Shown here: positions 40,401-47,660 of the stretch, one piece after another | Numbering within the stretch: the first letter of the stretch is position 1 | Layout: each line of letters begins with the position of its first letter | Source: Ptiloglossa arizonensis | Lineage: Eukaryota; Arthropoda; Insecta; Hymenoptera; Colletidae | Assembly: GCF_051014685.1 (NCBI RefSeq) | Contig: NC_135052.1 | Location: 9,267,105 to 9,331,104 of the forward strand | DNA length: 64,000 nucleotides | Direction: 5' to 3' | Notes under the pieces: generated by a model | What the model was told of the DNA's origin: nothing | The model's input: the letters and a program-made list of their open reading frames with translations, nothing else | Database searches by the model: none | Position numbers and translations under genes: made by a program

Positions 40401-41849
40401 ATTCCAATTTTCGTTAAACGAACAAAAATTGCGTATCTTTCGTTACTCAACATTTGTATCCAGATAAGAAATTTCTTCTGCCGTGGATAAAAAATAACCG
40501 ATATAACTTTCTTGGCCTAGAATTGCCCACTTTCTGTACGTTGTTTCTCTTATTTAATGTTTCGTGATTTGTATATATAAATAGCATTAACGTAGAAGGT
40601 TGTCCATTTAAAGAGGAACACTCAAATATCTCTGCTTTTTATTTATATATGAAAATACTATTCAGAACGATGAGGTAATACTGTCCGAAGAAACAAATTT
40701 AGCGATGGGAGAAGAATATTCCTCGAGGTCATTTTTCGCGAAATTTCAAGGCCATTTATTTTTAAATGTAATTATATATACATATATATTTGTTGTCGTC
40801 GTAGCTGAGGTCAAGTATGGTTCAATGGGCTGCAAAAAATTATCTTCAATTACGTTTTTACGACGTACTCCTGGTCGAAAGACACAGAGAAGAATGAGAT
40901 TCTCTTGCAGTCACGTAATTAGGTTAGGTCAGCCTAGAGATTAGTCAATCAACGAGACATCTCGTACTCAAGGTCGTTCGAGGCTCATGCCACTTTAATT
41001 ATCATAATATCCTTGCCAAAGGTACCCACGCACGATCGATGTCATTAAAACAATAACATTGTGTCAATGATATCGAGTAGTTCGCACGATCGGTTAAACA
41101 TTATTACGACAATATTAACACGATAATGTTTAACCGACAAGTTTTCTCTTCACGTGATATTGTATACATACGTATCTTCTCAGTAGGTTGCGCAATACTG
41201 CCTACACGCGTCTCGGTGTATTGACAGACCTTCGATAAAAATCAAACACTGGTATTTTCAATAATTGCAAGATATCGCATCGACCCACTCTATCGTCTCG
41301 AGACGGTCACTGTAATTTTCAAAATTCAATATTCTGCGACAATATCGTAAAATAACTATAAAAAGAAAAAGCAACGGGTACACCGGAGATGATTAAAGCG
41401 CGGAACTTAAATTGAAGTTGTCCTTCGTCCCTCGAGTGTCGTTTAAGAAAATGGTCCCGTGCGAGAGAAATAAAACACAACTGACCTCAAAGTCTGCTCG
41501 TGAGCAACGACCTCGAGAGAAAATGATGTTCATTATACCCTATTTCGGAGCAACCTTGGCCGTTCGTATACTTTTTCTCGTAAATGTAACGTGGATATTC
41601 AAACGCGGTCTTCCAAGTCCTCGATCCTCCGTGCAACCATGGCGGGAGGGTTGAAGCAGCGTCGTCGCTGTCACATAAAAACGCGAACGTGATCGAAATT
41701 AATGAATTTGTTTGTTTCAGTCCCTCTGTCACGCTTACGGAGGCCACTCGAGTCACGTTACGAACGTGTCGTTCCTCCAAGACGACACACGATTAATTTC
41801 CACCGGCGGAAGTGACACGAGCGTTCTCCAGTGGATTGTAAATTACTAA
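13380..41849 (+). CDS. EML: EML-family microtubule-associated protein, 17-exon model
   Basis: The spliced model has 898 residues. It joins 13380-13431, 16752-16982, 19653-19815, 22193-22306, 24294-24422, 25643-25711, 32482-32787, 33651-33723, 33846-34052, 34875-35112, 35865-36022, 36423-36680, 36958-37095, 37500-37616, 39431-39518, 40021-40247 and 41721-41849. All introns are GT-AG and all phases agree. Residues about 28-64 form a heptad-like coiled coil (LLGRVADLE...DALRRIAQLE), the region that trimerises EML1-4. Residues 95-252 are a Ser/Pro/Arg linker. Residues about 265-336 are the HELP motif (KLKLDWVYGYRGRDCRSNL, LLPTGEIVYF). Residues about 337-898 are WD40 repeats forming the tandem atypical propeller of EMLs, which binds tubulin. 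Family knowledge places the protein on microtubules, including the spindle. It is close to the length and order of vertebrate EML1/2/4; I cannot assign one-to-one orthology. The start is supported by an in-frame stop 60 bases upstream. Confidence 0.93.
13432..16751 (+). other. EML intron 1
   Basis: 3.3 kb, AT-rich, from GTGAGT to the acceptor 'cccttttacag'. It contains a 19-base A-run near 16474 and several short frames (for example 14815-15123 and 15893-16093) that lack splice context and recognisable motifs. I see no nested gene. Confidence 0.7.
16752..16982 (+). CDS. EML: EML exon 2, coiled-coil trimerisation segment
   Basis: Encodes residues 18-94. LLGRVADLERQ...EIVCLRATLADALRRIAQLE has regular a/d hydrophobics and matches in layout the 'RLSALE...EI..LKAALADVLRRL' coiled coil of vertebrate EMLs. 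A highly charged Arg/Glu stretch follows (REKREDERNERRNERM). Donor GTAAGT at 16983; exits in phase 1. Confidence 0.92.
16983..19652 (+). other. EML intron 2
   Basis: 2.7 kb with no supported exon. It contains a perfect 12-bp inverted repeat at 18799-18832. Acceptor 'ctgtgcccctag' ends at 19652. Confidence 0.7.
18799..18832 (+). repeat. perfect 12-bp inverted repeat with 10-nt loop
   Basis: Arms ttcttgaattat (18799-18810) and ataattcaagaa (18821-18832) are exact reverse complements around atacacgtag. It could form a small stem-loop in the EML pre-mRNA. Confidence 0.8.
19653..19815 (+). CDS. EML: EML exon 3, Ser-rich linker
   Basis: The split codon a|gt gives Ser. It encodes residues about 95-148, polar and Ser-rich (RNSSSSGSSQDVRDSISS). 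Enters in phase 1 and leaves in phase 2 (ag|gtattg), so it sets the frame for the following phase 2-2 exons. The position corresponds to the basic, phosphorylated linker of vertebrate EMLs. Confidence 0.88.
19816..22192 (+). other. EML intron 3 with purine pentamer array
   Basis: 2.4 kb. Its main content is the GAGYR array at 20593-20982. The rest is AT-rich with spurious ORFs (for example 21208-21561). Acceptor 'tttccctttcag' ends at 22192. Confidence 0.7.
20593..20982 (+). repeat. purine-rich pentamer array, consensus GAGYR
   Basis: About 390 bp made almost wholly of 5-base words gagta, gagtg, gagca, gagcg and variants (gggca, gggcg, aagcg). On the + strand pyrimidines occur mostly at the fourth base of each word. 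It lies entirely within EML intron 3. Confidence 0.9.
22193..22306 (+). CDS. EML: EML exon 4, Ser/Pro linker cassette
   Basis: 114 bp, phase 2 at both ends (38 residues). Encodes RSVHYQSTGSLHSDSPSSSS followed by VSPVPSPSPRATPLPVA. Several Ser-Pro sites are present, as in the phosphorylated linker of other EMLs. Skipping it would keep the frame. Confidence 0.9.
22307..24293 (+). other. EML intron 4 with 10-bp foldback array
   Basis: 2.0 kb. It contains the 10-bp-period array and its inverted copy (22939-23225); otherwise AT-rich. Acceptor 'ctgttattcgatag' ends at 24293. Confidence 0.7.
22939..23225 (+). repeat. 10-bp-period array (CAGTTTTATC) with inverted copy
   Basis: Eleven 10-bp units run without a break from 22939 to 23048 (consensus cagttttatc; variants cggttttatc, cagtttcatc). 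The opposite orientation follows: two units at 23081-23100 and about six at 23161-23223 (gataaaactg type, again every 10 bases). Between them are gtcaaac/ggcaac words that also occur at about 22902-22917. The arms could pair as a long imperfect hairpin. Confidence 0.88.
24294..24422 (+). CDS. EML: EML exon 5, basic/Ser linker cassette
   Basis: 129 bp, phase 2-2 (43 residues). Encodes RSPTARSNGPPQSSLRRAKR followed by WSSTGDFTHSPQNQ. Basic and Ser/Pro-rich, matching the linker region that helps EMLs bind microtubules. Donor GTAAGC. Confidence 0.9.
24423..25642 (+). other. EML intron 5
   Basis: 1.2 kb, with a pyrimidine-rich run from about 25500 to 25640 (T/C tracts, seen in other frames as Phe- or Lys-rich ORFs) that serves as an extended polypyrimidine tract before the acceptor 'tttattatag'. 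Confidence 0.7.
25643..25711 (+). CDS. EML: EML exon 6, small linker cassette
   Basis: 69 bp, phase 2-2 (23 residues). Encodes LSASTKSLFNLFKPPALNNM. The smallest internal exon and the third consecutive symmetric linker exon. Donor GTAAAT is weaker than its neighbours, which makes alternative inclusion plausible. Confidence 0.85.
25712..32481 (+). other. EML intron 6, 6.8 kb
   Basis: The largest intron between supported exons. It has GC-richer patches at 27180-27560, 28380-28990 and 30500-31050. The last contains TAATAAAAG (30672-30680) about 30 bases before a TCATTC initiator-like word, so an internal promoter for a short HELP-WD isoform is possible. Frames of 122 codons (+, 27399-27767) and 189 codons (-, 31426-30857) show no recognisable domain. 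Confidence 0.6.
32482..32787 (+). CDS. EML: EML exon 7, HELP motif
   Basis: 306 bp, residues 253-354. Contains MYLRGRPVFLYVP, then KLKLDWVYGYRGRDCRSNL, LLPTGEIVYFVAAVVVLYN and GHTDD. This is the hydrophobic HELP core, which forms part of the propeller fold, running into the first WD repeat. The donor is the GTGGGT at 32788; tg|c then gives Cys (DIK-C-IAIHP), as in other EMLs. A Met at 32492 could start a short isoform. Confidence 0.95.
32788..33650 (+). other. EML intron 7
   Basis: 0.86 kb, AT-rich, with a T-rich run near 32880-32905. No other feature seen. Acceptor 'gtatacattgcag'. Confidence 0.75.
33651..33723 (+). CDS. EML: EML exon 8, WD repeat
   Basis: 73 bp. Encodes CIAIHPNKLVVATGQVCGTD, the beginning of the propeller (compare 'CLAIHPDK..IATGQ' in vertebrate EMLs), then RRDAM. 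Enters in phase 2 and leaves in phase 0 at GTACGT. Confidence 0.93.
33846..34052 (+). CDS. EML: EML exon 9, WD repeats
   Basis: 207 bp, phase 0-0, residues 380-448. PHIRIWNSVSLTTL and HNISIWDWQKGERG are the D-strand 'I.iWd' signatures of two adjacent WD blades. The 122-bp intron before it (33724-33845) is the shortest in the gene. Confidence 0.94.
34053..34874 (+). other. EML intron 9
   Basis: 0.82 kb, AT-rich. No supported feature other than the splice sites GTACGT and 'ttaattgcag'. Confidence 0.75.
34875..35112 (+). CDS. EML: EML exon 10, WD repeats
   Basis: 238 bp, residues 449-527. VVCAEWHPLERNQIVSCGKG, then HVSFWSLDNG, then TCVAFNQNGDVLTGDSNGNV and IVWGR: two blades. Leaves in phase 1, with g|gt giving Gly. 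Confidence 0.95.
35113..35864 (+). other. EML intron 10
   Basis: 0.75 kb, AT-rich. Nothing else supported. The acceptor 'atatttctgcgcag' ends at 35864. Confidence 0.75.
35865..36022 (+). CDS. EML: EML exon 11, WD repeat
   Basis: 158 bp. HEGSIFSICVLKDGFIVTGG, then GKDGKILYFDESLN. This matches the EML blade 'HdGSVFtLc...LLTGGGKDrKI' around the join of the two propellers. Donor GTAAGT. Confidence 0.95.
36023..36422 (+). other. EML intron 11
   Basis: 0.40 kb, very AT-rich, with short palindromic GTAATATTAC words near 36090. No gene. Confidence 0.75.
36423..36680 (+). CDS. EML: EML exon 12, WD repeats
   Basis: 258 bp, phase 0-0, residues 581-666. GGIRTLAEGRGSQLLIGTTR, then GHAEEVWGLAAHPTLPQFAT and AGHDRLLQMWDS: second-propeller blades with a canonical GH...W-D pattern. 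The donor GTCAGT is a less common variant. Confidence 0.95.
36958..37095 (+). CDS. EML: EML exon 13, WD repeat
   Basis: 138 bp, phase 0-0. QSIGFSPDGNVMVVGCTSGK, then WLAIDSETRELYTHHSDG, corresponding to the 'G..F.P.G...a.Gt.sG.w.vlD.eTRdL' blade of EMLs. The flanking introns are short (277 and 404 bp) with no other content. Confidence 0.95.
37500..37616 (+). CDS. EML: EML exon 14, WD repeat
   Basis: 117 bp, phase 0-0. VLRFSPDGTLLALGSRDNYI, then YIYQVNGDATKYSRVGRCM, the highly conserved EML blade ending YSR.GrC. Symmetric, but skipping it would remove part of a blade. Confidence 0.95.
37617..39430 (+). other. EML intron 14
   Basis: 1.8 kb, very AT-rich. I see no exon, repeat array or nested gene. 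Acceptor 'acgtatttcag'. Confidence 0.75.
39431..39518 (+). CDS. EML: EML exon 15, WD repeat
   Basis: 88 bp. GHSSFITHMDWSTDGQYLRS, then NSGDYELLY. Leaves in phase 1: t|gg restores the Trp of 'LLYW' in the next exon. Nearly matches the vertebrate blade 'GHSSyITHlDWS.D..y..SNSGDYEiLyW'. Confidence 0.96.
39519..40020 (+). other. EML intron 15
   Basis: 0.50 kb, AT-rich. No feature beyond the splice sites GTAAGT and 'gaaaatttag'. Confidence 0.75.
40021..40247 (+). CDS. EML: EML exon 16, WD repeats
   Basis: 227 bp. WATHTCIISFETIGIWPEGA, then DGTDINNCSRS and LLATGDDFGKVKMFSYPACQ. The 'GiWPEGaDGTDIN' block is a hallmark of EML proteins, which strengthens the family call. Confidence 0.96.
40248..41720 (+). 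other. EML intron 16
   Basis: 1.5 kb. Contains the perfect 14-bp inverted repeat at 41091-41136 and a second, imperfect one just before it (about 41042-41071). No exon seen. Acceptor 'tttgtttcag'. Confidence 0.75.
41091..41136 (+). repeat. perfect 14-bp inverted repeat, 18-nt loop
   Basis: cggttaaacattat (41091-41104) is the exact reverse complement of ataatgtttaaccg (41123-41136). 'gcacgatcg' precedes both this arm (41084) and the imperfect hairpin upstream (41031). It may be a decayed MITE end or a stem-loop. Confidence 0.85.
41721..41849 (+). CDS. EML: EML exon 17, final WD repeat and stop
   Basis: 129 bp. GGHSSHVTNVSFLQDDTRLI, then STGGSDTSVLQWIVNY and TAA at 41847-41849. This closes the propeller with the 'HSSHVTNVsF...hLISTGGkD.si.QW' ending typical of EMLs. 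Confidence 0.96.
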   Translation, partial: SLCHAYGGHSSHVTNVSFLQDDTRLISTGGSDTSVLQWIVNY

Positions 41850-42250
41850 TTCCGCTCGATCGGTGGCATTCACGTCGAATTGATTTACATTCGAAATGTC
41901 CTTCGTGGTCGACCGGTTGGAAAGTGGACGAAACGAAGCGGAAGCAATATATTCCGAAGTAACTGCGAGACGCTCGAAGGTTGGAGAAACGAAGTGAGAC
42001 ACCTTCGATCCGAAGTAAATCTCTAACAGTATACAGTCAACGCGTTTAAAGACAAAAAAAAAAAAAGGAGGAAACGAACGAACAGGATGATCACCAACGG
42101 TTGATACGCATCGGTGTAATTGATTCACGAGTGACTGCGAGATGAATCAAAAGATAACAACGGTCGTTACACGTGATCGAATTTCCGCGTGTTAGGAATC
42201 AATTACTAGGAAAATCGGAAGGTTAGTTTTTCCGGTGGAAATCGACCAAA

Positions 42251-42439
42251 ATTAACCACAACGTACGAAAGAATAATTTACGAAGGAATAAATTACGTCG
42301 TAATTTCTGTCGTCTTTCGTTTAAAAAAAAAAGTGTCCTTCGCGAACGATTGGCTCGTTAGAAAGAATAATTCGCGTAACAGTCGACGTAGAAGTCGACG
42401 AATGTGAAAGCAAAATTCTTCCCGTGGGAAGCAACGTAG
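42251..42439 (+). repeat. direct duplication, copy 1 (copy 2 at 42482-42656)
   Basis: Shared blocks in the same order include 'attaaccac-acgtacgaa', 'ttgtctttcgtttaaaaaaa' (copy 1 has 'ctg' for 'ttg'), 'gtgtccttcgcgaacgattg' and 'gtgaaag-aaaattctt', ending in 'gggaagcaacgtag'. The copies differ by scattered substitutions and indels. A weaker third echo ('gtgtcctttgcgaa') follows near 42870. Confidence 0.88.
42287..42292 (+). terminator. EML polyadenylation signal AATAAA
   Basis: First canonical AATAAA after the EML stop, 438 bp downstream, followed by T-rich sequence (ttctgtcgtctttcgttt). It lies inside copy 1 of the duplicated block; copy 2 has lost the hexamer. Confidence 0.5.
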
Positions 42440-42481
42440 TTGGTTAACAAAATTACAATGTTTTTGTTACGGTTAACAAAC

Positions 42482-42656
42482 ATTAACCACGACGTACGAA
42501 TGAATTCGTCGTGATTTCCGTTGTCTTTCGTTTAAAAAAAAAAAAAGTGTCCTTCGCGAACGATTGGCTCGTTTGAAAGAATAATTCTCCTCGTAGTGGT
42601 CGACGCGGAAATCGACGAATGTGAAAGAAAAATTCTTCGCAAGGGAAGCAACGTAG
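42482..42656 (+). repeat. direct duplication, copy 2
   Basis: Second copy of the block at 42251-42439. It is shorter by a deletion that removes the segment with AATAAA. Confidence 0.88.
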
Positions 42657-45600
42657 CGATCGAACGAAAACGCGAAACGCATACTTCCGTTTGAATCTTC
42701 GTTTTCACGAGCTTCATTCGCAGGAAATATTTCGAATTTTACCAGGATCGGTAATCCAAAGAACGAGAATCCGAGAGTTACTTGGCCGCTGTGAATATCC
42801 ACGGATCGGGAAAAGACGAATGGTAGGAGTACAATTAAGAGAAATTGTTCGTTAATTTCACCGTATAAGTGTCCTTTGCGAATAAACGACTGAAAATTAT
42901 TCATTTACAAAAGGATCGCCGCAACGACGAACGCGACGTCGTCGAAGAAAAAAAAAAAATCGAAACATCCCGGAGAGCTCGTTCGATGCAAATCGAACGA
43001 TGTGAACTGTAATTCAGTGTTTATCGATAACGCATAACAAAGTGTCTTTTGCATACACCACATATTCACGACTATTTTTCGAATGTCGGGGTGTTTGTTC
43101 GCCGACTTTACAGATTTCCCGTGAGTGTCTCTTTTTCTTGTTTCTCGTCCGATAATCACCCACGACACACACTCGTGGTTCTTTCCTGTGTGAACACACA
43201 CGACGCGCACTAGAGGCAAGATTTTCGCATAATCAACACCAAGGTAATTAGTTTGCACGATTCTCGCGAACGATCGTGGTGCACGATCGTCGACCGATCG
43301 TTCCAACATCGTTCCAATTACTCGTGTTCGTGGAACGTTTCGGTGCGTGTTCAATAGCCACATTATCTTCGTTGTTTCGTCTTGTTCGTTAATTTCAAGC
43401 CACTCGGGGACACTCGTGGCGACGAGTTTCTCGCCCATGGCCCGTAAACGGCTCCTACGTTGTTCGTAAAGATTCACGGATGTATTCTATGCTACTGTAG
43501 TTCGATCAGAGTTGGGCCTTAGTCGTACGAATTTTTTGTAAATCGAACGAAACGAATTTTCGAGGACGATGGAGGAGTACGAGGAAATCGGGAGAGATTT
43601 GTAGATTTGTACAAAATGGAGCGAGACGCAAACGAGCTCGAGTATTTGAACAGATTGAAAAGGAACTTAAGAGGAGAACTATACATGAACTTCTTTCGAA
43701 GGAGAACGAAGGTGCTTTCGCAGAAACTTTGTTAATTTTAACAAACAATCGCGAGCTGTTGTTATTCATTTTCATTTACTTCGCCAATACTTGCGATGAT
43801 TAATTTTCCTTGCGAAGATCGAGCGATTAAATTACTACCAGTGAGGTAAAAATTATTTTGAATATTTAGAAGTAATAAGTTTAATTTCGATTCAATATAA
43901 AGTAACAGTGTTCACAGAATTAACCTTCGGATGTGTTTCGTGCGTTATTTATAAAATTTATTAAAGAAACTTGTGCCAAATTGTTGGTACGATCGTACAT
44001 AATTTATTTATTTTGGAACAGCGAAGTGTGCAGTGTACCGAGTGGACGCATTGAGAAATTAATTAACGGTTACCATTCGTTTGAACGCAATGCTACTAAT
44101 TCGATTATAATTGTATTCTAACTTGCGAAGTTGGATACGATTCTCGCGTACTCGTATATAAGTAACAGTTTGCCCAACTCTGACACGTGTGTGTAAGTAC
44201 GTAACGATATACTTCAATTTGGATGTTGAACGATAGAATAGTCGAATTTGTCACGGGGCTACCGAAAACTCCGAAGAATCTCATTTCGAGGACAACGTAG
44301 CCTCGAGTTCGCTCGAGGAGAGTAGTGTCTGGTCTCGATCGAAGAAACTCGGAGCATCTCAAAGAAGACTCGAAAATTTGTCGAACTGGTTGCTAAAGAA
44401 ATGCATTCGACGATCGACTGTACGGAAATGAAAAGGTTTCCCAAAAAGGACAGAAAAGAGACAGAAACACAAGTAATTGGAGAATCGAACGAAATATTGG
44501 CACGGAATAAATATAATTTAACGAAAGAGTGAAAACGAGAATGAAAACCGAAAACCTTCGAAGATTTAAATCTCCGTGAAATTTGTATTCCGAGGAAATG
44601 TTGTTCCGGATGTCCAACCATCAACGATCTATTAAAATCTATTCGTTTTCTACGAATTTTCAAATTAAAATCGTATGCATTTTTTTGCATCCAATCTCAT
44701 CGACCGGAATCCTTAAAGATTTGAAGTTCGAATGGAGGATACCTGCCATAGTTCCTCGATGAGATCAACGAGAACCGAGTTTTTGGTAATGGATGGAGAA
44801 AAAAGTCCGTACCGTAAAATGCCGTCCAATAGGAAGTACGTAGCATAATATGGAAATCGACGGGTATGCTTATAGAACCGAATCCGTTGATTCGACTTGA
44901 TTATTAAACGAAACTCGATCAGTTTGCCTGAATACATCGCACGGTTTCATAATCAGGCTTCGTTTAATAGTTAGTATATAAGAAATGTGATAGGATTCTA
45001 AACGGTTAACTTAAAGAAGGATTAATCGATTCCTCCAAACTTGCTCGGAGAAACAATCGCTCCAGCCTTTAACATTTGCAATTCGTTCGCTTTCGATGGC
45101 TTAACTACATTCGATTCGATTTTGCGAAAGGTATGGAAATCTAATCGAATGAAATATTTTTCCCCAACGTGGATAAAGTAATACAAATGCAATGCTCTAA
45201 AAATCCAACCGTAATGATTAACTAGATACCGACAAATTTCCCTACGTAATAAATTGTCGATTCTACTGCCAGTTTATAAAACACATTTTCCTCGAATATA
45301 ACAAAATTATTGTAACTATTACCGAACTAATCAACGATCGATAATCTTTTCCGATCTAAAGTCAACATCACTCGTGTATGCAATTGATAAAGTACCTTGA
45401 ACTTTTTGGCAGAGTGTACAAAATTCAAAACTCGAAAATCTTTTAAAACGATAATTTATCATTATTACGTTACAAGCTGTGTTTCGCACAGACGTTCTGC
45501 ACGGTTTAATATTTGGAAAACGTCTGAAAAAATTTGTCATTTCACTCGAACGTTCAGTTTTCTCTGACCTCCTTAAATGTAACGAATTTTCGATGCAATT

Positions 45601-47200
45601 TTAACGAATTATTTAACGAACTCGCCTAAACCCAAGAAATAAACTTACATCGAGCGGGTACACTTTCTAAACCACCGACGTACTATTACGTCGTTTCGTA
45701 CGTAAACGTTGCGAGCCTACGCTCGCCCATATTCCTGTACAGTCATCCTCTTTCAATTATCAATGGCGCGCAACTACTTTGTCGACCATTGTCAACCGTA
45801 ACTTCCAGCACGCTTTCGCAATGAAATATTCGTGAAAAAGCATCAGACGTGTAATTACGTTCTTCGGATTTACTTTCTTCGTCGGCGTGCACGATCACGG
45901 AAGCATTAAATCGCGTTACACTCGCGGTGACTTCAACGAATTTCCCTCTTCTCGATACGAGTGATAATTCACTTATCCGTGCGGGATCAAACCTCGAACG
46001 CGTTCCTTCCTATTCCGCGAACTAACGAAAGTGAGCTGTCGCGTTTATTTTACAAGCGATCACCGGAGCTCAATTTAACAAGAATTTACGAGACACGCAA
46101 TAGACACGCGTAAAACGAAACGGAACCGACCCGAGCCGAGACGCATCGAGAGAACGAATTGCAAAAATAATCACCTCGGAGGAATTAGAACAGAATCGAC
46201 CCGAAGAAAGTATTCGCAGCTGATTTACCGACAATGAGTAGCCAATATAAAAGTAGTCGGTCGTAGATTAAGGTGCGAAAGAAGGATATACAAGCTGTCG
46301 ACTTGTATACCGATCGGGAAGTGTAAATACGGTAAGAATCACAATTGCCCAATCAGAATTTCCTTTGGCGTCTCGTATATATTATCTTTTCCTTTTTTTT
46401 TTTTTTTGGTACGAACTATTTTACCAAAGTCCAACAAAGCAAGGATAATCAGTCTATTTTCACTCATCGTCATTATGTAAGATATATACATATATCTATA
46501 TATTTTATTTATGTCACGCCGATGGACGTCTGTGCGTATATGTATCTTTAATGTTTAATAAATCGTCTTTACCGACAGTTCTTTTTCTTTCACCGTTGAA
46601 CGATCACACCGTACGCGAGATGATTTTTCTACAGAACGATCGATCGAGTTGCTTTTGATATTCGAAAGGATACGAAGTAGTTTCTCGGAGATGAAAATAT
46701 TTTCGAGGGAGAACATTTCGTAGCAAACAACGATCGATTCGTAGGTGATGATATCGATGATGTTTGAAGATCGAGAGCATTTTCTCGAATTGGACGTTCA
46801 GGTTCCTGTGAAAGGATGAAGTACTTGGAAACAAATCCTGAAATGAATAGTTCTCGAGATGTCAATACTATCGATAATATCAAAATGTGTACAAACTCGA
46901 CAGAGAGCAAAAAGGAAACATAGAAATCAATATTAATGGAAAGTTGTATAAGAAATATTATTTCGTATTTGTTTACAAATTATTTCTTTTGTTTCCATTG
47001 TATCGAATTATTTTTTTCACGCTGTAAAGTATAAGAGGAAAACTTGAGACGATAAATTTATACGATTGTTTTACAATCTTTGTCCTCTGAATATGTTTTC
47101 ATAAACCTTGAAGACGGTCCCGAGACGCAATTAAACACGCTTCTTCGATACATTCTTTATTATTGAATTCACGAGCGAGCACGTGTACAATTTATCATTA

Positions 47201-47206
47201 TTTATT
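47201..47206 (-). terminator. candidate poly(A) signal of the minus-strand gene
   Basis: tttatt on the + strand reads AATAAA on the minus strand, 229 bases past the TGA of the 47435-47660 exon. A second one lies at 47156-47161. Confidence 0.4.
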
Positions 47207-47434
47207 TCGCAGATCGTATCGAGGTAGTTACCAGAATTCCGTCCAACGTAAAAGTGCATCGTTGCCTAGAAACGATCGGGCCGACCTTCGTGCATTTCCT
47301 GATTCAGTTGCACGCGTTGGAATAGTTGGTTTTTTCTTTTTTTTTTTTTTTTTCATTTTTAAATCGAAAACTGTGAAAGCGACGTTAATCCATTGATTCG
47401 TTACATCGAAGGTCAAGAAATGAGACAAAAATGG

Positions 47435-47660
47435 TCAAGGTTGTGTCGGAATGAAAGCATGTCCCGAGGCGCGTATCAAATTCTCTATCTCGATAGCATC
47501 CCGCTCGTAAAGTAGCCTCAGGCGATCTCTTCTCGCGATGATTAATGCGCTATCGCCATTCGCGGCCCTGAGCCTCCTAATTTCCTGACTGAAATATTGC
47601 CGCTTTTTGCCGTCATCTCTTTTACGAACGTCTGAATCGGTATCATCCGCTGGCTTTTGC
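47435..47660 (-). CDS. last exon of small CFAP141-like gene
   Basis: The minus strand has acceptor 'ctcgttttcag' then 226 bases open to a TGA (47437-47435). They encode 74 residues with no internal Met, so an ATG-based search misses it. The N-terminal part is charged (KPADDTDSDVRKRDDGKK). Next comes an amphipathic helix (QYFSQEIRRLR), then IIARRDRLRLLYERDAIEIE and NLIRASGHAFIPTQP. The ending follows the pattern of the C1orf189/CFAP141 family: 'R..L..LyekE...y..EL...G.aF' at the very C-terminus. In vertebrates that small protein is a microtubule inner protein of motile cilia. Coding status looks good; the family call rests on this short pattern. If right, expression in sperm or sensory cilia would be expected. 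Confidence 0.65.

Larger units (their letters stand above)
41850..47434. other. EML 3' UTR and intergenic region
   Basis: The 3' UTR probably runs to just past the AATAAA at 42287. Beyond it is a duplicated block (42251-42656) and CpG-rich sequence with long but featureless minus-strand frames (42473-42904, 42905-43477, 44259-44690). A TATAAAAG word occurs near 46234. No gene is supported until the minus-strand exon at 47435-47660. T-runs lie at about 46390-46408 and 47336-47354. Confidence 0.5.

Noticed and set aside
42905..43477. Minus-strand ORF of 190 codons
   Set aside because: No domain or splice context; ends in a poly-Phe run from an A-tract. It begins next to the duplicated 42-kb block and looks like chance.
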